Positions 13,193 to 24,531 of a stretch of 64,000 nucleotides of DNA are shown here, in pieces. The stretch comes from Balanoglossus misakiensis (lineage: Eukaryota > Hemichordata): the NCBI GenBank assembly GCA_040954595.2, contig CM082585.2:558001-622000 (forward strand), in the 5' to 3' direction. Each line of letters begins with the position of its first letter. Positions within the stretch are counted from its first letter, which is position 1. Both the position numbers and the translations under genes were made by a program. The notes below the pieces were generated by a model, which was given only the letters and a program-made list of their open reading frames with translations, did no database searches and had not been told where the DNA came from.

Positions 13193-14687
13193 AGTCCTGT
13201 TTCATAAGTCAGGTCCATGACATATGTACCGACATCTGTGATTGGTCCATCTGGTAATCTTAGGTCCAATTGAGGCACGGTGATTGGAGGGACCTTATGT
13301 GTTAGGTCTTATTATTATGTATTATTCACTAGACCTTGTAGGTTAGGTCTTATTACTATGTATTATTCACTTTACAGCTCCCTGATTGGTTAATGTGTAG
13401 GTCTGGTCCTCCAGTGTTCACTGCCTCATTATGCAGGACCTTGTAGGTTAGGTCTTATTAACATGCATTTATTCAATTTTCAGCTCCCTGATTGGTTAAT
13501 GTGTAGGTCTCCAATTTTCACTGCCTCGTTATGCAAAGTCTTTTGTACTTTCTGAATACAGTTGTTGTATTCTGTCTGGCATGCTGCCTGCGCGTTGTCG
13601 AAGCTCGATCCCAGTGTATAAAGAAAGGCACTCATATAATGATTGGATTTAACCTTTCCTTCACTATTCATGGCATTTTTTTGTGATACTGTGAACTAGA
13701 TACTCGAAATAAAACTTGCCAGGAGAATTTTTTTATTTTATTTCCAGTGGCGGTTTGTTGAAATGGGCTAGTGTTTTGTTACGTAATGCTTTTCAGCGCA
13801 TCACTTCGTGTAACACCTGGCTGAATACGAAGTGTGTGCTATTCATTCGAGCAAACCAAAAATATCTTACAATAGAACTGTTTAGAATAGCATTGCATTT
13901 CTTTAATTGGGATACCTCATTAGTTGATTTACAGGTATGATTACTTTTATTGTACTTCTTTCACGAAGCTGCACCGTCATAGTTCCATTTTTATGAAAAC
14001 AATATACGAATGTATAAACGGACAACGTACTCCTTTTCACAACATCTACGTCAAAACAAATTTACTTAAATATAGTAAAACAACAATAATAATATTGATG
14101 ATGAGAAGTAGGAGGGTGATTTAAGAAAATATACAACTGTTAGCAAAAATGCTTAGATGTGTTAATCAGATTTTCAAAGTCCATCTAAAAATCATTTAAT
14201 CTTTCCAGGGTGCGGTTTATGTTGGAGATAGTATCAGTCAGGCTATTTCTCAGAAAATTAATGAATGATCTGCGGACATCCCGAATAATGTGTTACCACA
14301 ACGCTAGCCAGGAAGCACATGGGACATTTCACAATGAGGCAGTGAACACTGGGAGACCAGACTGACACGTTAACCAATCAGGGAGCTGTATGGTGAATAA
14401 ATACATATTAATATGACCTAACCTACAAGGTCCTGTATTATGAGGCAGTGAACACATGGGGGACCAGACTGACACGTTAACCAATCAGGGAGCTGTAAAG
14501 CGAAAAATGCATAGTAATAAGACCTAACCTACAAGGTCTAGTGAATAATACATAATAATAAGACCTAACCTACAAGGTCCCTCCAATCAGCGTGCCGCAA
14601 GTGGACCTAAGAGAAGCGGATAAACCAATCAAAACATGCAATACATGTGTATAGGACGTGTAATGTAGGTCATTTTGAAACAGGACT
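13193..14687. mobile_element. 1.5-kb foldback DNA transposon, AAT target duplication
   Basis: The ends read AGTCCTGTTTCA at the left and TGAAACAGGACT at the right. The inverted termini run about 350 bp and contain CCAATCA-type boxes and internal repeats around TAACCTACAAGGTC. The element is flanked by AAT at 13190-13192 and 14688-14690. The matching position in the right arm (about 27157-27168) has a single AAT and no insert, so the borders are certain. No transposase is visible; the 60-74 codon ORFs inside are not conserved domains. The superfamily cannot be assigned from a 3-bp duplication alone. Confidence 0.85.
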
Positions 14688-14899
14688 AATGTGACCATGG
14701 ACGTTACCACATTAGACTCTGTATTGTAAGTTTCTGAAGAATCGCAAAAAATCATCAACAGTCTACATGTACTTCAACCTTGTGAGAAGTACTGTATAAC
14801 ACACAGGATATACTAGTCACTGTTGGTCAGGTTATTACACACTGTGGTCCCATCTGGGGATTACACAAAAGTAGGTATGTCTGTGTTCATGGGAAAAAT

Positions 14900-15540
14900 C
14901 ATGTGACATTGGCAAGCAGATATGGCCTACTGTAAGAACATTTCAAAGGAACCAGACTAGTATTTTAGGGAAAACAACATTCAACAATGACAAAAACTGC
15001 CTCAAACCACATCTATCCAACTATCAACAAATTGTATAATATCTACTTCAATCACCACGCCTACCAAAGTTGAAAGCAATCTGACTAGTAGTTTCAAAGA
15101 ATACAAATTGCAAAAATTGCCCCAAGACCACAATATGTAAATTTCACCAAAATGATATACAACATTACTTGGGTTACCTCTTGGAACAAGCATACCAAAA
15201 TTTAAAAGCAATCTAAGGAGTTTCTCAGAAAATGAATTTTGACCAAAAATGACAGATTACAAATTCTGCGACAATTTAAACAAAACCAACTAAGATCACC
15301 TACCGGAAGTGTCATACTAAATTCTAAAGAAATCAGCCAATCTCTTTAAGAGGAAAAGATTTTTTTTCAAATGGTAAAACAAGACAAAATAATTGCATAA
15401 AAAATAGACAATTCACGATATAAACTCAAAGTATATCAGGTATGATGACATTACCTACATGCATACAAATGTTCAAAGCAGTCTAACCAGTTGTTGAGTT
15501 TTGATCAATTCCACATATTTCACAGGTTATTTGCGTATTT
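14900..15540 (+). repeat. Degenerate tandem repeat, period about 125-150 bp
   Basis: Units share a phrase of the type ACCAAA.TT.AAAGCAATCTGAC followed by a TTTCTGAGAA-like stretch and then TTGCCAAAAATGAC. They start near 15053, 15176, 15306 and 15457. The same family appears reversed in the right arm at 26400-26960, and diverged relatives lie at 10480-10860 and 31090-31700. Confidence 0.6.
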
Positions 15541-15653
15541 TTGCAATGACAACTTCATTTAAGCAAAATCCCATCTACACACCAAAATAAAAAAAGCGTG
15601 GTTTCATGTTTTGGATCAGGGCAGACATACATCCATATATACATGTAACATGC

Positions 15654-15751
15654 ATACACACATGTACACACACACACAAACACATGCATACATGGCTGCA
15701 TACATACATACATACATACATACATACATACATACATACATACATACATAC
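15654..15751 (+). repeat. Microsatellite (CA)n then (ACAT)n
   Basis: A CA-rich stretch passes into about 13 perfect ATAC/ACAT tetranucleotides. Overlapping ORFs on both strands (Met-Tyr-Val-Cys or Tyr-Ile-His-Thr repeats) are artefacts of the tetranucleotide. Confidence 0.95.
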
Positions 15752-15802
15752 AGAGGGAAACGGTCTGGTAATCAATGTTGTGACACTGGCATTAGGCCTT
15801 AA

Positions 15803-16242
15803 ACCCCGGTGCGGAAAGTACTGGGGTTCGGATTAACGTGTGTTTGTACAGTTGTTTATTTGGGAGTGGTCGTCATGCATAATAACTGTGTAATTGATCT
15901 CATGTACATAGAAAATAATTGAACACTTTACACCTCTATGCGATTGACAGCTGTTTGAATGGCGTGGTTATTGTTTCCCAGGGATGCTTCTGAAAAGCAC
16001 TGAAACCAGATTTCTCCCAAAATCATCGTTGTTTCAAAAGCTCGTGTACTTTTTCATCGATAACTTTATGTTGTGTGTGTTTATAAAGCCAACCACTGTC
16101 GTTGTGTGGTGTAATTCTTTATGCTTGGATCTGTTTGGGCCGATTTTCATAGAGCCAAGATCGTTGGTGTTGTCTGTTGTCAGTCAAACGGCATTAAGAT
16201 TCGCCACTGATTTGGGGGGTCTTTTATACCACGCATCGGGGT
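15803..16242. mobile_element. 440-bp TTAA MITE related to the 50.5-kb transposon
   Basis: It is flanked by TTAA at 15799-15802 and 16243-16246. The termini are ACCCCGGTGCGG (left) and CGCATCGGGGT (right), an imperfect inverted pair. The corresponding right-arm site, 26051-26054, keeps one TTAA with no insert. The first 65 bp or so are nearly identical to the sequence starting at 50472 next to another TTAA (shared core GTGCGGAAAGT and GGGGTTCGGATTAACGTGTG). It is therefore a non-autonomous derivative of that element. The 98-codon ORF at 15984-16280 runs past the element's end and is not credited. Confidence 0.9.
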
Positions 16243-17689
16243 TTAATGTTTACGATATCAGGACAATTTATATCATATGAAGTTGTATGTATTCATAATT
16301 ATTCAGAGAAGCAAATTTTTAAAAATGTGAAATTGTTATCAATCGGATGTGCACTGACAGCATGCTTATATGGAATACAGGTACTCTAACACAATCAGTC
16401 ATAACACTTTTGAATCATCAATAAATAACATATAGAATAATTTTACAGGATTTAATTATTTATATTTGAACGCAAAGCGTAAATTCCCTTGTGCCATGGA
16501 ATTCACAATCTGCAACTGGTGGGGTCCTTCTGCCAGTAAGAAGCATCAGATAAATTCTGCATGCTCATCACCGAGGCAATTTAGGTGTACTTTTGTACTT
16601 TGAGAACTGTCGGTTTTCGCAACTGAAACTCTGCTCACAGGACGGAGGAAAAACTAGAATGACAACAGCTATGTAAGCTAACAAAAGAAACACAGAGCAT
16701 AGTTCTCCATACTCATATTTTAATGCAATAATTTTTGCTGAAATTGGGGCGTCCGTGGGCAGGCAAAGGCAGTTCTAACTCAACTTGCAAATCAGGCCCA
16801 TGTCTCTTGTTCCCTGAGACTGTCTGGTTCTAATAATAGCTGTAAGAACATAATCGTTGACCAAAGGGTTGGTTCAATTTTGCAACATTTTATGATTTCA
16901 AGCTGTGCAATATTTGCAACTCTGTTTCAACTTTGGTTGGAGGGATGATGATGAAGCCATTTCACTGACAAAATAGCACTACTAACTGACATCCATATTT
17001 GTTTACAGTCAAATGCATTGCCATCAGAAAAATGCATACGAAAAAATTCTTATGTGAATAATACACACTTTCTTGCACAACTGCAAACTCTGTCACATTT
17101 GTGAAATTTTAAGGAAATTCATTCATTGGGTAGCTTTATGAATTCTTAAACAAACTTAGTCATGAAACCTAAATGGTTACCTTACACATCTGGCGGCTCG
17201 ACTTCTGTGATATGATAGTCTTCAATTAATGTGTATGTGATTCCATACAAATCCATATGATTACCTGAACGTACAAAATAAATAAAAAATAAAACATAAA
17301 TTAAAAATAAATAAGTATCTCATACATATGCATAAGTGCTTGTGATAAATATATCCTGTATTTAAATAAACCTGTTATTTATTGACCTCGTTTTCCTATT
17401 AACCCAAAGGACTAGATTGCACTGTAATATTATTACAGCTTCATTTCAATGCAACAGGTACACTACATCATATTGGAGCAAATATGCCAGCTCAACATTG
17501 ATATAAAGAGTGTCAAAATATTGGTGGCTACAAAAGCTTGTGTCCCTTCAATCCATCCTCGCACTCAGGTGAAAACGAACGTCATTAGTTTTTGGGAAAA
17601 AACCTCTGAAATCAATTTCGGTGAGGCCAAATGTGTTCCAAAGGCAAACCGTTTCTGGTAAACAAATCAATGGCAAATAATTACTTCGG

Positions 17690-17900
17690 CGACATACCAA
17701 TCAGTCAACATGGCTGCCTAATCGTTGGATAGCCCGGTTTCATCTCGCGATCATTCTATCTTCCGATATGGCGTTGCATGGTTAAATTCGTCTCTTCTTT
17801 GCCGACATAGTCAGGCGACAGCGGTCCAGAAGCATAGGCAGCGACGCCATCTTGTTTACAATGTGAAGTATCGACTGCGCATGCTCAATAATTTTCCGCG
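17690..17900 (-). promoter_or_regulatory. CpG-rich promoter / first-exon-like sequence, left inner end
   Basis: Read on the minus strand this contains an NRF1-like GCATGCGC and AACAAGATGGCGTCGC, which fits a YY1 site overlapping a potential start codon. A 22-codon ORF follows, and then a possible splice donor (GTATGT at 17697-17692) after GCCATGTTGACTGATTG. It faces outward, away from the loop. The right arm has the mirror copy at 24200-24403. No downstream coding exon was found, so function is inferred only from motif content. Confidence 0.45.
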
Positions 17901-18530
17901 TTTTTTTTTTTTGCCAACGGCGCGCGCGGTGTCTGGTATAGAGAAAATAACATGCAAGTGCCCGATTATTCATTTGTAAAAAATCAGTTATACATTTGTC
18001 ATCAACGTTTGAAAACTTTCAATGATCTTACCTCGGTAAGCATTTCAAATAGATACATTTTTATTTAGAACCATCGTATGTGGAAAATAATAAAACACAG
18101 AGTGGGGATTGGCCCTATGTTTGACTTGATCATACCCAGCTCGGTTTGCGTTTTGTCATTGACGAGGGTGTCAGACTTTTGCTGAGAGAGTGAGTTTCTA
18201 TAGCGTAAACGTTTATCGACTGGACTTTCTGTGCGCCAACAATTACATTATTTGTGGCCGGGGAACACGTGCAACTTTTGATGACTGTTTTTCTAGCGCC
18301 GTGTTTTTATCTTACGACCTAGAATACCTGCTTTCGTCACCATGGTCTGCTCTGCACGTACTATGCTTTCCAGTTTATGTAGCTTGAAGTTGTACCACAT
18401 TTTGGTTTCCGAGCTGTAGCGAACATAAAACCGAAACTAATAGCTACGTGTTGACCGCAGCGACTGCGTGTTTTTTTGTTGTATTCCCAACCTACAGTTT
18501 ATTCTCATTCAGCTCAGACTGAGGTCGCTT

Positions 18531-18863
18531 CTAAGAGAAAAAACAACAACATATTTTGGCTGCTGCCAGACCAGGAATGGAAAATCTTGAGTGGCGCTGG
18601 GCTGCATTTCTCTGTAGGACTGTAGTTGTATTGTGCAAGGGTTCGCCAGCATCGCCTTCAGACTTGTTGTCATAGTCACTGGTGGCGGTTTGTCCTGCAC
18701 TACTCGTCGTTCTATTTGATGTGGTGGTATTATTCCCAGATGTCTGTGCCGAGGATCCTGCCCGTTTTCCGATTCTCTTCGTTTTGTCGGCCATTTGCTT
18801 CACTTTTTCTGTCATTGTTGCGACGTCAGTCTCTGTTGTTGTTCGAAGGAGGCGAAAGTCCAT
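18531..18863 (-). CDS. Hypothetical 110-codon ORF, Ser/Thr-rich
   Basis: This is an open frame starting at an ATG in a fair context (GTGAATGG) in the CpG-rich part of the loop. The predicted product opens with a charged stretch (MDFRLLRTTTETD, then VKQMADKTKRIGKRAG), followed by a Ser/Thr/Asn-rich middle (GNNTTTSNRTTSSAG) and a cysteine-rich end. No domain is recognised. It could be a first exon, but no convincing donor or following exon was identified. Low-complexity composition and the overlapping plus-strand ORFs make chance quite possible. Confidence 0.2.
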   Translation of the reverse strand: MDFRLLRTTTETDVATMTEKVKQMADKTKRIGKRAGSSAQTSGNNTTTSNRTTSSAGQTATSDYDNKSEGDAGEPLHNTTTVLQRNAAQRHSRFSIPGLAAAKICCCFFS

Positions 18864-18956
18864 TCACCATTAATAGCCGAATTTCCAAGATCGTCCGTTA
18901 ATTACAATGCGACGTCACGCTACCATGTCCTAAGAAAGACTACAGGGCACATTTTT

Positions 18957-19120
18957 TTATCTCGTGCGCACGACTTACGTGTGCATGTGATATTTTCTCG
19001 TGAACACGAGTGCGCTCGCAATTTTCTCGTGCGCACGAGATATGCACGAGATAGCATGTTTCTCGTGCACACGAGAAAACATCTCGCTGGAACAAGATAC
19101 TATCTCTTGCACAAGAAATA
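18957..19120. repeat. Cluster of CTCGTGCGCACGAG-type quasi-palindromes
   Basis: About six imperfect palindromes of the form TCTCGTGNNCACGAGA occur about every 30-36 bp, for example at 18960, 18996, 19025 and 19062, then decaying to CTCTTGCACAAGAA. A related single motif (TTCGTGCACACGAAG) lies at 59729-59744. It could be a foldback repeat end or a binding-site cluster. Confidence 0.7.
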
Positions 19121-21621
19121 GAATAACTGGCAGCCACTATGATGTCTGCCACAGGCAAATTTAAATATTCCACTCTGGATCTTCTTTCAGCCCTTCGGAA
19201 AACATGAGCATTTATGAAATCCGGCTCTCAATTTTTCGAGAAGTTCCAGCAGTTGTGGTGTCGCCAAAAACGAATGTATGCCATTCCTGGCGGAAAAAAT
19301 TATGCAAGAGACGCTTGCAATACACTGCCATCTACCTGACCGCCCTACATGCCTTAATGTAAGGTAGAAGGTCGGGCGGTAGGAAGAGTTCACCAAAAGA
19401 GGGCGCATTTTATCATCCATTGATTTATACTGTGTACGAGCAGAGAAGCCTCAGTGTTCGCGGTTAGAACCGTATCGGTAAGACAAAGACAGAAGAGTTG
19501 ACAGACAACAAACTTATTCAGTTTATATCATATAATTCTTACTGTAAAACGTTCCCTGAATAAAGCCTTGTGCTCATAAGAACATTGAAGATTGTCGCAT
19601 ACAGACCGACACCCTTTTATCTATTGTAGGTATTGAATAGAACGCTAAATACCTGTGTATTTCTTATTCATTAAGCAATGATGTAACACAACAAGTTTCG
19701 GACAGTGTGAAGAAAGGGCCAAAGCACTCTTGCAAGTTAGTGTTGTGTACTCTTTTCCAACACTGCTGCAAGCTGTTCAGCACCTGATGCTGCTTGTATC
19801 TCCGATGACACATGGACAGTCTGTGTGCTGTCAAAGTAAATCCATCAATTTTGCGGAGCTGAAAGGAAAATGACAGCTTGTCAAACTCAAATCTGCCAGA
19901 CGAAATAGGGAAAGAAATGCATAACAGGTAATCCACCATAGTATGAATTTTAGCCAGCATCCTATGAAATGCGGTGAAACGGAACTGCAATTAATTTTAA
20001 ATGAATTCTGCTCAAATTGTTTTGTTAGTTCTCAACATTGGATTGGAACCGTTAAATATAATGTACCGTATAACATTATCATACAGGTTAGTATGTCAAA
20101 TATTTTTCCATTTGGCATTTTCTTCTTGAGGTCATTTCTACAGTATGCACACCACAGTTTGTGAGATATGGACAGAAACAAACAGGAATCTATGCAATGT
20201 TATAATAGTATATTATTGTTAACAAGAAAGCGGCAACTCTCTGCCTGGCAGAGAATAATGATAGTCTTTTTGAAAAAAGGGCGTGCTGAGGATATGGTCA
20301 GTCAAAAACATACATGTATAAGGTATGCCTGAACTAATTTTTAACATGGTGTACATAAATATTTATGCATTGTCACAATGACTGTAGGTCTTTAAATGAC
20401 CAAGCTGTATGGACACCTCATTCAATGTTACATATATTTGTTATTACATGTTTTATTGAAATTGCCAGTTGTCTGTTTTAATTCTGGCAGTTCTGCTGTG
20501 TCTTTTGTCTTGCCCTGACAGAATGCAGTAATATTTGCAGTACAAGAGGAGTGTCAGTAAATAGTGGAGCAATATCTTTCTACGAATGTACTCATGCATT
20601 GCTCCAAAGTGAAGTACATTCGCAAAACCAGTTTGGGAAATCGGGACTCTTTTCAAGATAATACCACATTTTTGTGGATGTCACATGACATGGAAACACT
20701 CTAGAATCACGATTGAGATAAGGTTTCGGTTTGATATACCACTTCCTTGTTATTTCAATCTGTATGTTTTCTTAACCCCCTCCCTCGAAAAAAGGTAATT
20801 GAGGTAATTGTAAAATTACCTGAAAACAAACAGGCTACTCTAGCCTCCATTTTATGAGGTTTGTGATGTAACATATTTTGAATTTCGTGAATCGATCAAA
20901 AGTTTCCGTGCACCAACTATCAAAACTATACCAAAAAATAATTTGGGCAATTCATAAGGAGAATCTCGTGGGTCAGCGGCTAAAGAACTGACGTAAGTGT
21001 AAGTATCAGAGGATTGTGGGTACGAGGCTGGGAAGAGCAAAACTCGAACACTCATGAAATCTACACGTGACGCCAAATTCTTTGTAATATGAACAGTGGA
21101 AAACTGCCATGCCATCCCTCTAAGTGCAAACTTCCAAAGATTTCAATCTGGTGATATTTAAAAAAAAATATTTTATTCAAATTCATGTGGTGATATTTGA
21201 AAAACAATATTTTATTCAAATTCATGTTATAAATTAAACTTGCATCTATGATATGGAAATTACTCTGTCTTATATAACAAAAATACAAATAACTTGGTTA
21301 GATGACCAAAGATTTCCCATCTCGAAAAGTTTCTACCAAAATGACCAACTCCAAATCTGCTAAGAGAGCCCTAGCTAATTTAATCACTGCACATTACTCT
21401 CGATAAAACGAAATATTGCGCATTCATTTTGTCCTTGAATTGAAATGCATGGCCAGTGTTCATAGACTTCACACACACAGGATGTTTAAGGAGTTGAATT
21501 GTTATTGACAGCGACCAGGTCGGTAGATTCTATAGGATGAAGAAAAAATGAAAAGACAGTCAGTACATAGCTAAATTCTCCTATACAAGGGCGTCTTCAA
21601 TTGGTACAGTGACTGACTGAA

Positions 21622-21696
21622 TGGATGAATGAATGAATGAATGAATGAATGAATGAATGAATGAATGAATGAATGAATGAATGAATGAATGAATGA
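21622..21696 (+). repeat. (GAAT)n microsatellite
   Basis: About 18 near-perfect GAAT/ATGA tetranucleotides lie within the central loop. Confidence 0.95.
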
Positions 21697-22599
21697 TGAA
21701 CGGATGAGTCGTAATAATATGCTTCAATCATAGGGGCTTTGAAAATTATTAAAAAAAATAAAAAATAATGTACTCACAACCGACATTTATACAACAGACA
21801 GCTCAAGAAACTCCTTCATGTGTACAATACTTTGCCAATTTAGTGACAACATCAGCTTGCAGAGCACGTGAGCACCGCTTTCGCCAGCCTGTGGTGCCCG
21901 CATATCTTTTTTGTTCAGCAGTAACATGCACGACACATGCAGAGACACAAACGTCCATGTTGCAAATTGTAGATGAAAGCATCAGCTGCGCTGGTTTTAT
22001 GGTCAGCATCACTGGCTGTTACATGAAAACTGTTTGTCACATACCTTAACCAACATATACGTGTATCTGTATGGAAAGAAAGTAGGCTCACCCCCGGTAA
22101 AGTATTATTTTTTTTGCATGCACGCAATGGCCTGAATTTGCTAAACTGGGATCATCTGCGCGCATTTCAAAACGTGCTCGTTGCTTAACTTCGCGTGCTT
22201 TACTACTCACAATTATTCCACTTGTGAACGAACACGTCACCCAATTTTACAGTGTAGCCATGTGGAAAACTGGTGACAAGGTAATATTTCATTCGAAGAT
22301 CAACCTACGTTCAGAAAGTTTGCATTGTGGTGAATTCTCACTGCTCTCGCAATGCGGTCTGTGGCTCACTGCCGCAGACCGCATTACACGTAGAAATAAA
22401 TTCTGTACGTCAGAGTTCGTAGGTCGCATAGGTCATGGAGTTAATCCATTATACATTGCGGCTTACAATTTCTCGTGACCCTCTTATCATGCAGCTTGTG
22501 TGTTACTGACCACTGACGCATGTCAAAACACTCAATATTTTTTTTTAAATTTGCAAAATCTTTCATTTTAAAGTCGTGATACTCACTGCAGATAGCATT

Positions 22600-22737
22600 C
22601 TTTTCAGTAGGAACTATTTCTGCTGCCATTTCAATATTGTCTGTATTCCATGTAAATATATTTCCTCCAATTGAACAGTCCCCCGCCACAGCTGCAACCT
22701 CTTCTGCAGTCAGAACTTTTGACCACATGTATGTCAT
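22600..22737 (-). pseudogene. Pentraxin-like exon remnant
   Basis: The minus-strand reading MWSKVLTAEEVAAVAGDCS followed by GGNIFTWNTDNIEM resembles the last part of pentraxin / LamG-type domains, where a W-x-RVLS-AEEI block is followed by a G(N/D)-x-x-(S/A)W stretch. A stop codon lies directly upstream in frame and no splice acceptor is near, so the preceding pentraxin sequence is missing. The ORF continues 57 codons past the recognisable part without similarity. It is probably a captured or decayed host-gene fragment inside the loop. The call rests on short motif resemblance. Confidence 0.4.
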
Positions 22738-22759
22738 TTAGTCAAGACAATTTGGGAGA

Positions 22760-23060
22760 ACTGTAGTTTAAAGCCTCCAAAGCTGCCACTTTTTGCATTA
22801 TTTTCATGATTTTATTTTCCAACTTAAATTGGTTCATCAAAATAAGCTTACTGATAGGTATACATAAACATCTTATCGATGCCCGATTGTGACTGCATGT
22901 TGCAATTGGAACATGCTATGTATTAAAACGGTGCCTCACCGATTTAATCAGCCTTCATACAAACAATAGCAGCTAAGCAGCTATCGTGAAATGCGACGCC
23001 AAGTGATGACAAACCAATGCAAATGCAAGTAATATGGCTTAATGGTCACGGGTGAAGATT
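22760..23060 (+). repeat. Extra copy of an arm segment inside the loop
   Basis: The segment is similar, in the same orientation, to 29190-29460 of the right arm (shared phrases AATAAGCTTACTG.TAGGTA and GCAAGTAATATGGCTT) and therefore inverted to about 10970-11190 of the left arm. This is a third copy of that module, so arm sequence moved independently of the full inverted duplication. Confidence 0.7.
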
Positions 23061-24199
23061 TTAGGGAATAGGGAATATACATATGAAGTATTTTACTCTG
23101 GAAAAAAATATGCCAATTTTAGCAGCTATAGGGTTTTTAAAGCGCGGGCGAAGTATGAACAGATGCAGTAAATATCGATACATTGTATTTTGGAGGTTTC
23201 TCATAACCATGATTGGTTGGCTAATTATGCGGCGTTTTCTAAATAAAAGGAACAATATTAATTTATTGTTGGGGCTCACCTCCGTTAACATCTTGCCGTC
23301 TCTGCTGAGTGTTGGCCTCTTCCAGCGGCACGTGTTTGCCCTTTACGGCATGCTGTAAAATATTTAGAATAGCGCTGCCATTTGATCAAAGGATAAGCTG
23401 GCTTCGCGTGTTAGGGATGTGTGTCTGACGACTATGCCTCGAAGCAAAAGACACAGCCGACCCTGCCACGCAGATTCATTTGTTGTGTCACACATTTTCG
23501 ATCCAAGAAGAGAATATCAACCTTGACGTTGCGAAAATGACAAGAAACTTTCACTCATATAGGTTGTGTGATTACTTACCCGCAACTTGTTGGGAATTGC
23601 TGTCACCAGAGGTGCCCACAGCGTGAAAGCCAGAATGACTGCGACGCCTGCATTGGAGTTCGTCATGAATGGAAACATCGATGAACACGTTCGGTCTTCG
23701 ATGAGGCTAGTGTCCACAGAATAGGCATTCTTTTATAACGCAGCTGGGAGGTGGTAAATCCATTGTGATCACCATGCTATTAGTAGCCCAAGCAGTCAAA
23801 ATTTGCGAAAAATATATAAATATGGAAAAATATATCAATGGGATCAATAGTTATTAAGCACTTTTTAAAAACAAATGACACCGTAAGATCAATTATCTTG
23901 TTTTCCGCGACAAGTTTCAACATGGTATGTCAGCGCTACCAGTGAATAATATTATTAGAAACTATGACAGCTGTAACCGTGCGATTAATGATTTGATCAA
24001 TTTTAATCATATACTTGTAAATATTTGCGCGGGTGCTGGTTTAATAAACTGTGTTGATATATAGGTGGAAGACTGTTTAGTTTTCCAGTCAATTATGTGA
24101 TGTATTACGCCTGACGCTTAAATGATTTGGTCCAGGGAGAATAACCGCGTTTGGCCGGTCAAGCGAACCCTGGATCTTGCAGGCTCTGCCCACTTTCCA

Positions 24200-24403
24200 A
24201 TCAACAACCATTGAGCATGCGCAGTTGATACTTCACATTGTAAACAAGATGGCGTCGCTGTATATGCTTCTGGACCGCTGTCGCCCGACTATGTCGGCAA
24301 AGAAGAGACGAATTTAACCAAGCAACGCCATATCGGAAGATAGAATGATCGCGAGATGAAACCGGGATATCCAACGATTTGGCAGCCATGTTGATTGATT
24401 GGT
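24200..24403 (+). promoter_or_regulatory. CpG-rich promoter / first-exon-like sequence, right inner end
   Basis: It contains CCAAT (about 24197), an NRF1-like GCATGCGC at 24215-24222, a YY1-like AAGATGGCG at 24246-24254, several short upstream ORFs and a consensus splice donor, GTAAGT at 24402, following CAGCCATGTTGATTGATTG. It faces outward, mirroring 17690-17900. Both copies keep these motifs although the surrounding arms have drifted. No protein-coding second exon was found downstream. Confidence 0.5.
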
Positions 24404-24531
24404 AAGTCGCCGAAGTAACTATTTGCCATTGATTTGTTTACCAGAAACGGTTTGCCTTTGGAACACATTTGACCTCACCGAAATTGATTTCAGAGTTTTT
24501 TCCCAAGAACTAATGACGTTCGTTTTCACCT

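Larger units (their letters stand above)
7992..17960 (+). repeat. Left arm of giant inverted repeat
   Basis: Read outside to inside, this arm matches the reverse complement of the right arm in order. 8040-8330 pairs with 39449-39780 and 34700-34757; 8350-9230 with 34300-34720; 9240-10140 with 32680-34330. 10480-10740 pairs with 31980-32230; 10750-13190 with 27150-29630; 14690-15800 with 26050-27160; 16247-17960 with 24190-26050. Matches are clear but imperfect, so the duplication is old or has drifted. Two insertions, at 13193-14687 and 15803-16242, are absent from the other arm. No protein-coding gene is supported within it. Its ORFs of 60-100 codons are unconnected and fall in repeat modules shared by both arms. 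Confidence 0.85.
17961..24189. other. Central loop of the giant inverted repeat
   Basis: This 6.2-kb segment has no mirror copy. The 18100-19450 part is richer in CpG than the arms. It contains a quasi-palindrome cluster (18957-19120), a GAAT microsatellite (21622-21696), a pentraxin-like exon remnant on the minus strand (22600-22737), and at 22760-23060 a copy of a segment also present at 29190-29460. No complete gene or transposase is recognisable, and ORFs are 60-110 codons with no family signature. If the whole palindrome is a mobile element, any mobility gene would be expected here, and none is visible. Confidence 0.6.

Noticed and set aside
15555-15836. Overlapping ORFs with Met-Tyr-Val-Cys or Tyr-Ile-His-Thr repeats
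   Set aside because: Translations of an (ACAT)n microsatellite on both strands.
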